Origin: Shinella curvata
GTDB taxonomy: Bacteria; Pseudomonadota; Alphaproteobacteria; Rhizobiales; Rhizobiaceae
Length of the DNA stretch: 64,000 nt
Direction of reading: 5' to 3'
Assembly (NCBI RefSeq): GCF_022899935.1
Contig: NZ_JALJCJ010000002.1
Span: 248,001 to 312,000, forward strand
The notes under the pieces were generated by a model, which was not told the DNA's origin, did not search any database, and saw nothing but the letters and a program-made list of their open reading frames with translations. This document shows, piece by piece, positions 52,495 through 62,577 of this stretch (the stretch's first letter is position 1; each line of letters starts with the position of its first letter). Position numbers and translations under genes: made by a program.

Positions 52495-53598
52495 ATGACG
52501 GTTTCGAGCCATTTCCGTCATTTCGACGAACTTCATCCCTGGCACGATCGCCACAACCTGCTCGAATGCATCGCCGCCACCGTAGAAACGGCCGACGTGA
52601 TGACGTTCACCTTCAGCTCCGATCAGAAGAACTGGTTCCGCTATCTGCCGGGCCAGTTCGTCACGTTGGAGCTGCCGGTGTCGGAAGACGAGCCGGTCAT
52701 GCGCACCTACACGCTGTCCTCGACGCCCTCGCGGCCATTCTCCGTCGCGGTGACGGTGAAGGCGCAGAAGAACTCGATCGGCACGCGCTGGATGTTCGAT
52801 CATCTGCGCCCCGGCATGAAGCTGAAGGCCTTCGGCCCGCTCGGCGACTTCTCCTTCGTGCGCTACCCGGCGGAAAAATACCTCTTCATTTCGGCGGGCT
52901 CGGGCGTCACGCCGATGATGTCGATGACCCGCTGGATGGCCGATTGCGCGCCACAATCCAACGTGGCCTTCGTCTCCTGCGCTCGCAAGCCCGAGGACCT
53001 GCTGTTCAAGCCGGAACTCGAATGTCTCGCCGCCCAGATGCCGAACCTCGCGCTCGGCTTCGTCGTGGAAGGTCACAATCCGCGTGACGGCTGGCACGGT
53101 CTGCGCGGCCGCATCGATGCCGCCCGCCTTTCGCTGCTCGCACCTGACTTCCGCGAGCGCACCGTCTTCTGCTGCGGCCCCGAACCGTTCATGCGCGGGG
53201 TCAAGGACATGCTCAAGGTCTGCGGCTTCGACATGAACCGCTACCACGAGGAAAGCTTCCAGCCGGCAAACGCCCCCGCTCCGGAGGAGATCGCCATCCG
53301 CGCCGGTGCCGGCGAGCAGGCCGCCGACGCCAACGCCGTCTCGACGATCACGTTCACCATGGCCGGCAAGGACGCCCAATGCCCGCCCGGCCAGACGATC
53401 CTGCAAACGGCGCGCGCTGCGGGCGTGCGCATAGGTGCGGCCTGCGAGGGCGGCCTCTGCGGCACTTGCCGGGTCATGAAGGTTTCGGGCGAAGTCGAGA
53501 TGCGCCACAATGGCGGCATCCTCGATGACGAGATCGAGGAAGGTTACATCCTCGCCTGCTGCTCAAGGCCTATCGGCGACGTGCAGATCGAGGCTTGA
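52495..53598 (+). CDS. gbcB: Ferredoxin-NADP-type reductase with C-terminal 2Fe-2S domain (GbcB type)
   Basis: A 367-residue reductase: FAD domain with RTYTLSS, NAD(P) domain with SAGSGVTPMMSM and FCCGPEPFM, and a C-terminal plant-type ferredoxin domain with CEGGLCGTC and, near the end, ILACCSRP (fourth Cys). It passes electrons from NAD(P)H to the Rieske oxygenase before it; ATG follows the gbcA stop by one base, so they form one operon. Typical of GbcB/Stc partners. Confidence 0.9.
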   Translation: MTVSSHFRHFDELHPWHDRHNLLECIAATVETADVMTFTFSSDQKNWFRYLPGQFVTLELPVSEDEPVMRTYTLSSTPSRPFSVAVTVKAQKNSIGTRWMFDHLRPGMKLKAFGPLGDFSFVRYPAEKYLFISAGSGVTPMMSMTRWMADCAPQSNVAFVSCARKPEDLLFKPELECLAAQMPNLALGFVVEGHNPRDGWHGLRGRIDAARLSLLAPDFRERTVFCCGPEPFMRGVKDMLKVCGFDMNRYHEESFQPANAPAPEEIAIRAGAGEQAADANAVSTITFTMAGKDAQCPPGQTILQTARAAGVRIGAACEGGLCGTCRVMKVSGEVEMRHNGGILDDEIEEGYILACCSRPIGDVQIEA

Positions 53599-53640
53599 GA
53601 GACGCGCCGGCGCAGCCAGCTGCGTCGGCGGGAATGCCTG

Positions 53641-54729
53641 TCAGAAATCCTGATAGTTCAGCGGCGTCACCTCGACCATGCGGCGGCCGAGCGTCGTGCC
53701 GGCCGTTCCGTTCGCCATGAGACCGGCCCGGACCTCGGCGGTGACGGTAACGGGGAACGCCGCCGCTGCGCCTGAGGCGAGCGTAACCGCACCCGCCGTC
53801 TGCGCGCCCGTGCCGGCGGCGGCTTCGGCCTTGACGGTCGCCTGGAAGGAACCGTCCGTCGGGATGGAGGCCGTCAGCATCGTATCGACCGGCTCTTCCG
53901 GCTTTTCCGGCAAAAGGCTGCCGAAGGCCCAGGTCTTGGCGAGATCCGCCTTGCTCATTGGCGCAACATTGACGTCGATATCGTTTTCCGCACCCTTCAC
54001 GCGATAGGGGCAACGGCGTTTGGAGCAGTTGACGCCTGCGGAAAACTGCCAGAGTGCGTAGCTGTCCCAGTTGCCCATCGGGAATGCACCCTCGATGCCC
54101 GGCCTGTAGCGCGCGTACCAGAGCGGCAGGCGCGAGAGGATACGGTATTTGTCGCGGTTGAGCGCGATCGTGCGGGCGGTGGAATGGTTCGTGTAGAGTA
54201 CCGGATAACGCCCGGTGCGCGTCTTGATATGGCCGGCGAAGATCTGGGCGTCCTCAAGCGACATGTAGTTGTCGGGATCGATGCCCTCGATATCGAGCAC
54301 CATCATCTCGTCGTCCTGTGGATTGGCATAGTCGAGGAAATGGTTGGCCTGGTCGATCGGATTGCCGGGACGGGCAAGATGATAGGCGCCCCAGAGCAGG
54401 CCCTTGGAGCGCGCGAGCAGGCGGCGCGTCTCGTAGAGTTCACGGCTGACCGCGTATTTGCGCCACATGGTCTTGCAGTGCGCCACCGTGTCGCCGCTGT
54501 GCTCGCCCTTGCAGCTGTAGCTTTCCGGCAGGCCGTCGGAGGCCTTGGAGATGAAGCCGGCGATGCGCGTGTCGGAGAGCATGTCCGACCAGTCGATTTC
54601 GTTCAGCTCATAGGCGTCGATGACGATGGCGTTTTCCGGCTTCTTCCACGGTTCGACCGTCGCCGCACCTGCGGACAAGGGCAGGGAGAAGAAAAGGGCG
54701 GCAAGGCCGGAAAGCTGCTTCGGGTTCAT
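53641..54729 (-). CDS. GH25 lysozyme-family protein with C-terminal extension
   Basis: A 362-residue protein: signal peptide (cut after AGA-type site near residue 22), a GH25 (lysozyme M1) domain from [15 protein letters not shown] to about residue 250, with the catalytic Asp-Glu pair in [19 protein letters not shown] and [15 protein letters not shown], then a disordered Ala/Thr-rich extension of about 100 residues. It probably cleaves peptidoglycan in the periplasm or outside. Start at 54729. Confidence 0.88.
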   Translation of the reverse strand: MNPKQLSGLAALFFSLPLSAGAATVEPWKKPENAIVIDAYELNEIDWSDMLSDTRIAGFISKASDGLPESYSCKGEHSGDTVAHCKTMWRKYAVSRELYETRRLLARSKGLLWGAYHLARPGNPIDQANHFLDYANPQDDEMMVLDIEGIDPDNYMSLEDAQIFAGHIKTRTGRYPVLYTNHSTARTIALNRDKYRILSRLPLWYARYRPGIEGAFPMGNWDSYALWQFSAGVNCSKRRCPYRVKGAENDIDVNVAPMSKADLAKTWAFGSLLPEKPEEPVDTMLTASIPTDGSFQATVKAEAAAGTGAQTAGAVTLASGAAAAFPVTVTAEVRAGLMANGTAGTTLGRRMVEVTPLNYQDF

Positions 54730-54783
54730 GGACGCTCCTGTTCGATTCCCGGTCCTCCGCAAGCGACCATGGTGCGACAGGCA

Positions 54784-54793
54784 TGGTTAATGC
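54784..54793. promoter_or_regulatory. CtrA-like TTAACCATG site
   Basis: On the minus strand the bases read GCATTAACCATGCC, a full match to the TTAACCAT half-site of CtrA. It lies 55 bases upstream of the GH25 gene and about 110 bases before the BA14K gene. Confidence 0.45.
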
Positions 54794-54902
54794 TTTGCTA
54801 ACGCCGGTTTTCGTGGCGGACGGAACAAACGGCCGGATGGCGCATTGTCTTGCCAAACGCCGAACCTCGTTTCAGAGTGCCGGTATTTTCGGGAGAACCA
54901 TC

Positions 54903-55415
54903 ATGAGATTTTCAGGAAAATGTTTTGCCCTTGCGATGTCGGCGCTGTTTGCCTTCACGCCGGTCGTGCCGGCTGGCGCAATGCCTTTGGTTTCGGCCAA
55001 TACGCAGCCGGCTGGCGGGCAGGGTGATGTCCAGCTCGTCCGCAATCACGATGGTCGTTATGAGGGGCGTCGTGTCTGGCGCGAACGGCGCGGCGATCGC
55101 CATTGGCGGGCCGACCGCCACCATCGTCGCCACTGGCGCGGCGACCGTGGCTATCGTCATGGCTGGCACCGTGGCCATCGCGGTTATCGCTATGCGCGCC
55201 CGGGTTATCGCCATCACAACGGCTACTGGTTCCCGCTTGCCGCTTTCGGCGCTGGTGCCATTATCGGCGGTGCCATTGCCAATGATCGCGGCTATGTCGG
55301 CGGCAGCTCGCACGTGAACTGGTGTGCCAACCGCTATCGCTCGTATCGCGCCTACGACAATACCTTCCAGCCCTATGGCGGCCCGCGCCGGCAGTGCGTC
55401 TCGCCGTATCGCTAA
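54903..55415 (+). CDS. BA14K-family protein
   Basis: A 170-residue protein: signal peptide (cut after GAMP region), a His/Arg/Gly-rich middle ([14 protein letters not shown] and similar repeats), a hydrophobic stretch ([16 protein letters not shown]) and the C-terminal BA14K signature [19 protein letters not shown] with [12 protein letters not shown]14K is an immunoreactive lectin-like Brucella protein; in rhizobia it is an envelope protein. ATG 54903 has GGGAGAACC upstream. Confidence 0.9.
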   Translation: MRFSGKCFALAMSALFAFTPVVPAGAMPLVSANTQPAGGQGDVQLVRNHDGRYEGRRVWRERRGDRHWRADRHHRRHWRGDRGYRHGWHRGHRGYRYARPGYRHHNGYWFPLAAFGAGAIIGGAIANDRGYVGGSSHVNWCANRYRSYRAYDNTFQPYGGPRRQCVSPYR

Positions 55416-55425
55416 AGCTTAAAGA

Positions 55426-55449
55426 GGTGCCGGACGGTCCCCCCGGCAC
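55426..55449 (+). terminator. Hairpin after the BA14K gene
   Basis: Stem GTGCCGG/CCGGCAC with an internal GGTCCC centre, 10 bases past the BA14K stop; no strong T run. Confidence 0.45.
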
Positions 55450-55516
55450 ATGAAGACAGGCTGCCCGGTCCGCCAACTGGGTGGCCTGTTTTCGTATGGG
55501 ACCCATAGTGGAAAGA

Positions 55517-55532
55517 TTGACGTTTACGTAAA
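55517..55532. promoter_or_regulatory. TTGACGTTTACGTAAA element, candidate MerR-type (LiuR-like) operator/promoter
   Basis: TTGACG can serve as -35 and TTTACGTAAA is a perfect 10-base palindrome. TAATCT sits 16 bases further (55539-55544). Located 73 bases before the acyl-CoA dehydrogenase gene. The motif resembles that of the MerR-family LiuR regulator of branched-chain and fatty-acid degradation; the assignment is from memory. Confidence 0.45.
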
Positions 55533-55604
55533 AATCAATAATCTTCGCGTCGAGCATAGTGCCGTCGGGCTCGAGTCCTGAAGGCGGTCGGGAGGAGAAT
55601 AGTG

Positions 55605-57377
55605 ATGTACAAGGCGCCGGTCGAGGAGATTGCGTTCACGCTGAAGCATGTGGCAGGGCTGGGAAGCGCCCTGGACAATGGCCGTCTCGGCAACCTCACG
55701 GACGACCTCGTCGATGCCATTCTCTCCGAGGCCGGCCGTTTTGCGACCGAAGAGGTGGCTCCGCTCGCCGAGATCGGTGACAGGCAGGGGGCGCGCTTCG
55801 TCGACGGCGCGGTGAAGATGCCGGATGGCTGGCCCGCGCTTTACAAGGCCTGGGCAGAAGGCGGCTGGAACTCGCTGACGGCCGCGCCAGATTTTGGCGG
55901 GCAGGGGCTTCCTCACATGCTGCATGTCGCCGCACTCGAAATGTGGAACAGCGGCTCGATGGCCTTCGCCATCGGTCCGACGCTGACCATCGGCGCTATC
56001 GAGGCGCTGACCACGCACGGCTCCGAGCATCTCAAGACAACCTATCTGCCCAGAATGGTGTCGGGCGAATGGATGGGCTCGATGAACCTCACCGAGCCGC
56101 ATGCGGGCTCCGATCTCGGCGTCATGAAGACGCGCGCCGAACGCCGTGACGACGGCACCTACCGCCTCTTCGGCCAGAAGATTTTCATCACCTACGGCGA
56201 ACACGATTTTACGGATAATATCGTGCATCTGGTGCTTGCCCGTCTGCCGGATGCCCCGGCCGGCACGCGTGGCATCTCGCTGTTCCTCGTGCCGAAATTC
56301 CTCGTCAATGCAGATGGTTCGCTCGGTCCCCGCAACGATGCGCACTGCCATTCCATCGAGCACAAGCTCGGCATCCACGGCTCGCCGACCTGCACCATGA
56401 TCTACGGCGATGGCCGCTTCGGCGACGAGCCGGGCGCCATCGGCTGGCTGGTCGGCGAGGAAAACCGCGGCCTCGCCTGCATGTTCACCATGATGAACAA
56501 TGCCCGCCTCGCCGTCGGCATGCAGGGCGTGGCCATCGCCGAAGCCGCCACGCAGAAGGCGATCGGCTATGCGAAGGAGCGCACGCAGGGCAAGGCGCCC
56601 GGCTGGCAGGGCTCCGGCATGAGCCCGATCATCGAGCATCCCGATGTTGTGCGCATGCTCCTGACCATGAAGGTGCTGACGCAGGGCGCGCGCGCCATCA
56701 CCTATGCCTGTGCTCACGCGGTCGATATGGCGCATGGCGAGGATGCCAGACACTGGGCCGACCGCGCCAGCCTCCTCACGCCCATCGCCAAGAGTTTTGC
56801 CACGGATGCCGGCGTCGATGTCGCCTCGCTCGGCGTGCAGGTGCATGGCGGCATGGGGTTCATCGAGGAGACGGGTGCCGCGCGCCTGTACCGCGATGCC
56901 CGCATCGCGCCGATCTACGAGGGCACGAACGGCATCCAGGCCATCGACCTCGTGACGCGCAAGCTGCCTTTGTCCGACGGCGGCCACGTCCGCGGTTTCA
57001 TCGCCGAATTACGCGACATCGCCGCCAAGGCTCGCGCGGCCAACGCGCCGGAACTCGGCGAAACCGGCGATCGCCTCGAAGCCGGTGTCGCAGACCTCGA
57101 AGCTGCCACCGAATGGCTGCTCTCCACCCTCGCTGATGGCAAGCAGGCCGAAGCGCTCGCCGGCGCAACACCCTACCAGCGCCTTTTTGGCCTCGTGCTG
57201 ACCGGTGCCTATCTCGCCAAGGGCGCGCTCGCCGATGGCGGCGACGGTCGTAGCGGCGAACGCGCCGCACTCTGCCGGTTCGCGGCGGAAAACATCATCG
57301 GGGAGACGGCCGCCCTGCGCGATCGTGTCACCAGCGGTGCCGCAAGCCTTGCGGCTGCCCGCGCGGTTCTCGGTTGA
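55605..57377 (+). CDS. Acyl-CoA dehydrogenase, long (about 590 residue) type
   Basis: A 590-residue FAD-dependent acyl-CoA dehydrogenase with an extra C-terminal domain, the length class of DmdC/FadE-like enzymes. Visible: LTEPHAGSDLGVMKTRAE, FITYGEHD, catalytic Glu in IAPIYEGTNGIQAIDL and GVQVHGGMGFIEE. GGAGGAG precedes ATG 55605. Oxidises acyl-CoA to enoyl-CoA; the enoyl-CoA hydratase gene 11 bases later gives the next step. The substrate cannot be told; a DMSP (DmdC/DmdD) role is a remote alternative. Confidence 0.93.
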   Translation: MYKAPVEEIAFTLKHVAGLGSALDNGRLGNLTDDLVDAILSEAGRFATEEVAPLAEIGDRQGARFVDGAVKMPDGWPALYKAWAEGGWNSLTAAPDFGGQGLPHMLHVAALEMWNSGSMAFAIGPTLTIGAIEALTTHGSEHLKTTYLPRMVSGEWMGSMNLTEPHAGSDLGVMKTRAERRDDGTYRLFGQKIFITYGEHDFTDNIVHLVLARLPDAPAGTRGISLFLVPKFLVNADGSLGPRNDAHCHSIEHKLGIHGSPTCTMIYGDGRFGDEPGAIGWLVGEENRGLACMFTMMNNARLAVGMQGVAIAEAATQKAIGYAKERTQGKAPGWQGSGMSPIIEHPDVVRMLLTMKVLTQGARAITYACAHAVDMAHGEDARHWADRASLLTPIAKSFATDAGVDVASLGVQVHGGMGFIEETGAARLYRDARIAPIYEGTNGIQAIDLVTRKLPLSDGGHVRGFIAELRDIAAKARAANAPELGETGDRLEAGVADLEAATEWLLSTLADGKQAEALAGATPYQRLFGLVLTGAYLAKGALADGGDGRSGERAALCRFAAENIIGETAALRDRVTSGAASLAAARAVLG

Positions 57378-57388
57378 GGGGAAAGAGC

Positions 57389-58144
57389 ATGACGGACCAC
57401 ATCCTGATCGAACGTCCCGAAAACGCGCCCGGCGTACAGGTGATCCGCCTCAACCGTGCGGACAAGAAGAATGCCATCACGCGTGCCATGTATCAGGCGA
57501 TGACGGACGCGCTGAAGGGGGGCGATGCGGATGAGGCGGTGCGCGCCACCGTCTTCCTCGGTTCGGAGGGCTGCTTTTCCGCCGGCAACGACCTCAACGA
57601 TTTCATGGCCTTTGCCATGGGCGGCACGATGGGCCGCGAAGTGATCGATTTCCTGCATGCGCTTGCGGCGCATGGCAAGCCTCTGGTCTCCGGCGTCGAT
57701 GGCCTGGCCATCGGCATCGGCACGACAATTCACCTGCATTGCGACCTGACCTATGCGTCGATCCGTACGGAGTTCAGGACGCCCTTCGTGGATCTCGCGC
57801 TTGTGCCGGAAGCCGCCTCCAGCCTGCTTGCGCCCCGCCTGATGGGCCACCAGCGCGCCTTCGCGCTGCTCGCCGCCGGCGATGGTTTTTCCGCGACGGC
57901 CGCGCGCGACGCCGGCCTCGTCTATGCCGTTGTGGAGCCCGGCGCTGTTGAGGAGCAGGCGCTTGCGGCCGCCGGGCGCCTGGCCGCAAAGCCGCCGAAG
58001 GCGCTCGCCATTGCCCGTCATCTCATCCGGGGCGACCGGGTAGACGTCGCCTCGCGCATTGATGAGGAGGCCGGCCATTTCGCAGCCCAGCTGAAGAGCC
58101 CGGAAGCCCGCGCCGCGTTCGAGGCTTTCATGGCGCGCAGGTAA
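57389..58144 (+). CDS. Enoyl-CoA hydratase/isomerase family protein
   Basis: A 251-residue crotonase-fold protein: IRLNRADKKNAITRAMYQAM, the oxyanion-hole run SAGNDLNDFM, and GVDGLAIGIGTTIHLHCDL. The site residues after the second block read TPFVDLALVPEAA, the isomerase/hydratase variant. ATG 57389 has GAGGGGAAAG upstream. Same operon as the acyl-CoA dehydrogenase. Confidence 0.92.
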   Translation: MTDHILIERPENAPGVQVIRLNRADKKNAITRAMYQAMTDALKGGDADEAVRATVFLGSEGCFSAGNDLNDFMAFAMGGTMGREVIDFLHALAAHGKPLVSGVDGLAIGIGTTIHLHCDLTYASIRTEFRTPFVDLALVPEAASSLLAPRLMGHQRAFALLAAGDGFSATAARDAGLVYAVVEPGAVEEQALAAAGRLAAKPPKALAIARHLIRGDRVDVASRIDEEAGHFAAQLKSPEARAAFEAFMARR

Positions 58145-58332
58145 TCCGGCTTGTCATTTGTGGTCTGTCAATTTTAACAGGACCTTAAACACGTTTTCCT
58201 ACGGTGCGGCCATTCTCCGGCGTTCCTTGCCGGCGGCCGCATGATGCGCCCGTTCTTCGCCTTCCCGGCATGCCGTTCAGCATCACGCTCCGCCCTTCGC
58301 CGGCGGGCGCCTCCCAGGGAACATCGCGCCCC

Positions 58333-60426
58333 ATGTCCAAGCGCTCCAATCTGATGACCCGTATTCTGGTCGTCGCGTCGCTCGTCGTCGTCGCCGCCTT
58401 CACCGGTTTCTCCCTCTACATCGATAGCCTGCAGCGCAGCGTGCTGACCAATTCCGTCGAGGAGAGCATCGACAGCTCCGGCAAGCAGGCCGCACAAAGC
58501 ATCGCCAACTGGCTGAATGCCCGTGTGATGCTGACGGAGACGGCGGCGAATGCCGCCGGCAAGGCTACGGATCCGGCGGGCATCACGGCGGTGCTGCAGA
58601 ACGACGTGCTGGTCGGCCAGTTCATGACCACCTATGTCGGCGACGAAGCCGGCTCCTTCACCATGTGGCCGCAGTCTGCCATGCCCGAGGGTTACGATCC
58701 GCGCCAGCGCCCCTGGTATCAGGATGCGGTGAAGGCGAACGGCAGCGTGCTGACGGAGCCCTATATGGACGCCTCGACCAACGAGTTGATCATCAGCGCG
58801 GCCACGCCCGTCAAGCACGACGGCAAGGTGCTCGGCGTCGCCGGCAGCGACTTCTCGCTCAAGTCGCTGGTCGACATGGTCAATTCCGTCGATCTCGGCG
58901 GCATGGGCTTCGCGTTCCTCGTCAACAAGAACGGCCAGATCCTCGTGCACCAGGACAAGGCGCTTGTCACCAAGACGCTGGCCGAGGCTTTCCCGGAAGC
59001 AACACCCGCCATCGGCGGCGGCGTCATGCACACGACCTATGCCGGCAAGCCGGTGCTCGTCTCCTTCGTGCCTGTGACCGGCCTGCCGTCGGTGGAGTGG
59101 TATCTCGGCTTCACCATCGACAGCGGCATGGCTTTCGCGGCCATCGACCAGTTCCGCATCGCCGCGACGATCGCCACCATCCTCGCCGTCGTGCTGATGA
59201 TGGGGTTCCTGGCGACCGTGCTGTCGCGTCTCGTCGTGCGTCCGGTCAAGGACATGACCTCGGCGATGGACAAGCTCGCCTCGGGTGACGTACGGACGGA
59301 AATCCCTGGTCAGGACCGCACCGACGAGATCGGCCAGATGGCCGCCGCCGTCGCCGTGTTCCGCGACAATGCCATCGAGCGCGCGCGCCTGGAAAACGCC
59401 GCCGAGGAAGGCCGCGTGCTCTCCGAAAGCGAGCGCCGCGAGCGCGAGGCTGTGAAGGCGCGTGACGCTGCCGAAATCCAGCATGCCGTGGACGCGCTGG
59501 CCGATGGTCTCGGCCGCCTTGCCGAGGGCGATCTCGCGCACCGCATTGAAAAGCCCTTTGCCGACCATCTCGATCGCCTGCGCGACGATTTCAACCATTC
59601 CGTCACCAAGCTGCACACCGCGATGACGACGGTTGGCCAGAATGCCCGTGCCATTGATGCCGGCGCGACCGAAATCCGCTCGGCCGCCGACGATCTCGCC
59701 CGCCGCACGGAACAGCAGGCCGCCTCCGTGGAGGAAACCGCCGCAGCCCTCGAAGAGATCACCACCACCGTGAAGGATTCGACCCGCCGCGCCGAGGAAG
59801 TCGGTTCGCTCGTCTCGCGCACCCGCACCGGTGCCGAAAAGTCGGGTGAGGTCGTGCGCCGTGCTGTCTCGGCCATGCAGGGCATCGAAAAGTCCTCGCA
59901 CGAGATCTCCAACATCATCGGCGTCATCGACGACATCGCCTTCCAGACCAATCTTCTGGCGCTGAATGCCGGTGTCGAAGCGGCGCGCGCCGGTGAAGCC
60001 GGCAAGGGGTTTGCCGTCGTGGCTCAGGAAGTCCGTGAACTCGCCCAGCGTTCGGCCAATGCGGCCAAGGAGATCAAGGCGCTGATTACCACGTCCGGCG
60101 AGCAGGTCCGCTCCGGCGTGTCGCTGGTCGACGAGACCGGCGCGGCCCTTGAGGCCATCGTGCGCGAGGTCCAGGAAATCAACGGCCACGTGAACGCCAT
60201 CGTGCTCGCCGCCCGCGAACAGTCGACCGGCCTCCAGGAGATCAACACGGCCGTCAACACGATGGATCAGGGCACGCAGCAGAACGCCGCCATGGTGGAA
60301 GAACAGACCGCCGCAAGCCACGGCCTCGCTTCGGAAGCCGCAGCGCTCAACGCGCTGCTGGCGCAGTTCCGGCTCGGGCAGGGTGGGGCAACCTATGCTG
60401 CCATTCCGGCGCGCCGCGCGGCCTGA
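58333..60426 (+). CDS. mcpU: Methyl-accepting chemotaxis protein, McpU-like (dCACHE sensor)
   Basis: A 697-residue chemoreceptor: TM1 at about 10-30, periplasmic dCACHE domain (about 35-280, with the amino-acid-binding pattern [10 protein letters not shown] ... [14 protein letters not shown]), TM2 at about 285-310, two HAMP units, and an MA signalling domain with the tip [20 protein letters not shown]. No C-terminal CheR pentapeptide (ends PARRAA). Rhizobial McpU senses proline and other amino acids; the binding-pattern Tyr, Arg, Trp, Tyr and Asp are kept. Start 58333 fits; the longer frame upstream is non-conserved. Confidence 0.9.
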   Translation: MSKRSNLMTRILVVASLVVVAAFTGFSLYIDSLQRSVLTNSVEESIDSSGKQAAQSIANWLNARVMLTETAANAAGKATDPAGITAVLQNDVLVGQFMTTYVGDEAGSFTMWPQSAMPEGYDPRQRPWYQDAVKANGSVLTEPYMDASTNELIISAATPVKHDGKVLGVAGSDFSLKSLVDMVNSVDLGGMGFAFLVNKNGQILVHQDKALVTKTLAEAFPEATPAIGGGVMHTTYAGKPVLVSFVPVTGLPSVEWYLGFTIDSGMAFAAIDQFRIAATIATILAVVLMMGFLATVLSRLVVRPVKDMTSAMDKLASGDVRTEIPGQDRTDEIGQMAAAVAVFRDNAIERARLENAAEEGRVLSESERREREAVKARDAAEIQHAVDALADGLGRLAEGDLAHRIEKPFADHLDRLRDDFNHSVTKLHTAMTTVGQNARAIDAGATEIRSAADDLARRTEQQAASVEETAAALEEITTTVKDSTRRAEEVGSLVSRTRTGAEKSGEVVRRAVSAMQGIEKSSHEISNIIGVIDDIAFQTNLLALNAGVEAARAGEAGKGFAVVAQEVRELAQRSANAAKEIKALITTSGEQVRSGVSLVDETGAALEAIVREVQEINGHVNAIVLAAREQSTGLQEINTAVNTMDQGTQQNAAMVEEQTAASHGLASEAAALNALLAQFRLGQGGATYAAIPARRAA

Positions 60427-60448
60427 TTGGTCGTTTTACCTGAAGAAG

Positions 60449-60477
60449 AGCCCGGTCAGTTTTGACCGGGCTTTTTT
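60449..60477 (+). terminator. Terminator of the McpU-like gene
   Basis: Stem AGCCCGGTCA/TGACCGGGCT with a GTTT loop and T6, 22 bases past the stop. Confidence 0.92.
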
Positions 60478-60548
60478 GTTTGGCATTCTCGGTCGCAGCC
60501 TTAGCGGATATAGGCTGGTTGCACATTGCAGAGACGAGGATACGAAGA

Positions 60549-61307
60549 ATGGTTGAATTGGACGGGCGAACGGTCGTCATCACAGGCGCTGGCCGCGGGT
60601 TGGGCGCGGCGCTCGCCACCTCCCTGGCCGAGACTGGGTGCAAAATCATCCTGTGCGGCCGCAGCCTCGTGGCGCTTGAAAAAGTGGCGGACGGGATTGC
60701 GGAAGCAACGGGTCGCCGTCCCGTCTGCATCGCCGTCGATCTGGCCGAGAGCGCAAGCGTGCGCGGGGCGGTCGAGGCGATCGTCGATGCACACGAGCAT
60801 ATCGACCTCTTGATCAATAACGGTGCGATGTGGCTGGAGGCGCGCGACGAGCCGTATCCGGCCGAGGAGGTCCTCGGTGTCATCAATTCCGCCGTCACGG
60901 GGACATTCTTGTTCAGTCAGGGTCTGCTGCCGCTTCTCCGGCGCTCCGCCAACCCGGATATCGTGACCATTGGTTCGGTCAGCGGCCTGCCGAACGGGCT
61001 ACTCGATGGCGTTTCCGTCCCCTTCTACGCCGCCAAGCGAGGTCAGGCGGCGATTGCGGAAGGGCTGAGGCAAATGCTGGCGGGAACGCCGGTCCGCTCG
61101 ATCATCCTGCATCCGCCGGATCTGGACGACATCCAGCCGGGTGAATTGGCATGGGGCGAGGCGCCCGGACGAGCCAAGAGCGCGCGCGCCACCAACCGGG
61201 ATGTGGTGGAGGCGGTCCTCTTCGCTGTCACGCGCCCACGCAATATCTCGCTCTCCATCGTGCTGGATGCGGATGATGGCGGGGTGTTTCCCGCGCAGGT
61301 ATCCTGA
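60549..61307 (+). CDS. SDR-family oxidoreductase
   Basis: A 252-residue classical SDR: VVITGAGRGLGAALATSLAE, NNGAMW, TIGSVSG with the catalytic Ser and FYAAKRGQ (YxxxK). ATG 60549 with GAGGA nearby. Substrate unknown. Convergent with the rlmD/rumA-type gene; a single gene between the McpU terminator and that gene. Confidence 0.87.
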   Translation: MVELDGRTVVITGAGRGLGAALATSLAETGCKIILCGRSLVALEKVADGIAEATGRRPVCIAVDLAESASVRGAVEAIVDAHEHIDLLINNGAMWLEARDEPYPAEEVLGVINSAVTGTFLFSQGLLPLLRRSANPDIVTIGSVSGLPNGLLDGVSVPFYAAKRGQAAIAEGLRQMLAGTPVRSIILHPPDLDDIQPGELAWGEAPGRAKSARATNRDVVEAVLFAVTRPRNISLSIVLDADDGGVFPAQVS

Positions 61308-61323
61308 AGCTGGTTGCGGCCGC

Positions 61324-62577
61324 CTACTTATCGAGTACCGCCACCGCCTCCACATGCGCCGACCACAAGAACTGGTCGATGGGCGTGACAAGGCGGATGC
61401 GATAGCCGGCGGCCGTCAGGATGGCGAGGTCGCGGGCAAGGCTGATCGGGTTGCAGGAGACGGCGACGATGGTCTTGACGCCGGAACGGGCGAGTTCCTT
61501 GCACTGGTCCTCCGCGCCGGCGCGCGGCGGGTCGAAGACCACGGCGTCATAGGCTTTCAGTTCGGAGGCCATCAACGGGCGGCGGAAGAGATCGCGCCGC
61601 TCCACCGACACGGGCTTGAGGCCCTGCGTGTTGCGGGCGGCATGGTCCAGCGCCTTCAGTGCCTTCTCGTCGCCTTCGACGGCATGCACCTTGGCCTGGC
61701 GGGCGATCCGCAGCGCGAAGGTTCCGGCACCGGCAAAAAGGTCGGCGACGCGCTTGGCCTTGCCCAGCGCCGTCAGCACCAATTCCGCCATCGCCTCCTC
61801 GGCAGGCTTCGTCGCCTGCGTGAATCCGCCTGCAGGTGGCGAGACGCGCAAGCCGGAAAACTCGATTTCGGGCTTCTGCGGCTCGATGAGGATTTCGCCG
61901 TCGCTGGAAACCCGGTTGATGCCGGCACGAAGGGCAAGCACGGTCTCGGTAACGGCGCGGCGTTCCCTGTCGCCGACCTTCTTGACACCTTCGAAGGCGA
62001 GGTCAAGCCCGGCTAGGGTTTCCAGCACCGTCACGCGGAAAGGTTCCGCCGAGGTCGCAATCGCGGCGGCGACGCGGCGGATCGCCTCGAGCCGGGAGAG
62101 GATGCCCTCGCTCGAGATCGGACAGTGATCGATGGAGACGATATGATGGCTGCCGGCCTGGTTGAAGCCGACGAGCATGCCCTTTTCCGTCTTGCGTGCG
62201 GTGAAGACGACGCGGCGGCGCTCGCCCGGCCGGGCGACGACGAGGGGCGCGACTTCGGGTGTCAGGCCCTTGGATTTCAGAGCCTGCACGACGAGGCTGC
62301 GTTTGAAGTCATGGTAGAGCGCATCGCCGGCATGTTGCAGCGTGCAGCCGCCGCAGGTGCCGTTCCTGCCGTCCGGGCCGAAATGCGCGCAGGGCGGCTC
62401 CACCCGTTCGGGCGAAGCCGACGACATGGAGACGACCGTGCCGTGGTTTTTCACCCGCGCGACCGCCACCGTTTCGCCGGGAAGCGTGAAAGGCACGTAG
62501 ACCGGGCCGCCGGGCGTGTCCGCGATGCCGTCGCCGCCACTGCCGAGACGGGCGATGGTGAGGATTTCCGTGCTCAT
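61324..62577 (-). CDS. rlmD: 23S rRNA (uracil-5-)-methyltransferase, RlmD/RumA type
   Basis: A 417-residue enzyme: N-terminal TRAM region (ARLGSGGDGIADTPGGPVYVPF), a 4Fe-4S cluster set of cysteines (PPCAHFG, GTCGGCTLQH, and DHCPIS), SAM loop VADLFAGAGTFAL and catalytic Cys in VAVSCNPISLARD. It overlaps the tlyA stop by 4 nt, so both are in one operon. Confidence 0.92.
   Translation of the reverse strand: MSTEILTIARLGSGGDGIADTPGGPVYVPFTLPGETVAVARVKNHGTVVSMSSASPERVEPPCAHFGPDGRNGTCGGCTLQHAGDALYHDFKRSLVVQALKSKGLTPEVAPLVVARPGERRRVVFTARKTEKGMLVGFNQAGSHHIVSIDHCPISSEGILSRLEAIRRVAAAIATSAEPFRVTVLETLAGLDLAFEGVKKVGDRERRAVTETVLALRAGINRVSSDGEILIEPQKPEIEFSGLRVSPPAGGFTQATKPAEEAMAELVLTALGKAKRVADLFAGAGTFALRIARQAKVHAVEGDEKALKALDHAARNTQGLKPVSVERRDLFRRPLMASELKAYDAVVFDPPRAGAEDQCKELARSGVKTIVAVSCNPISLARDLAILTAAGYRIRLVTPIDQFLWSAHVEAVAVLDK

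Noticed and set aside
55605-58144. DMSP demethylation pathway (dmdC-dmdD)
   Set aside because: Length and order fit, but no dmdA or dmdB is near and the families are general; ordinary acyl-CoA breakdown is the simpler reading.
58174-60321. 715-residue open frame on the minus strand
   Set aside because: Antisense shadow of the McpU-like receptor, which has full CACHE, HAMP and MA domains.
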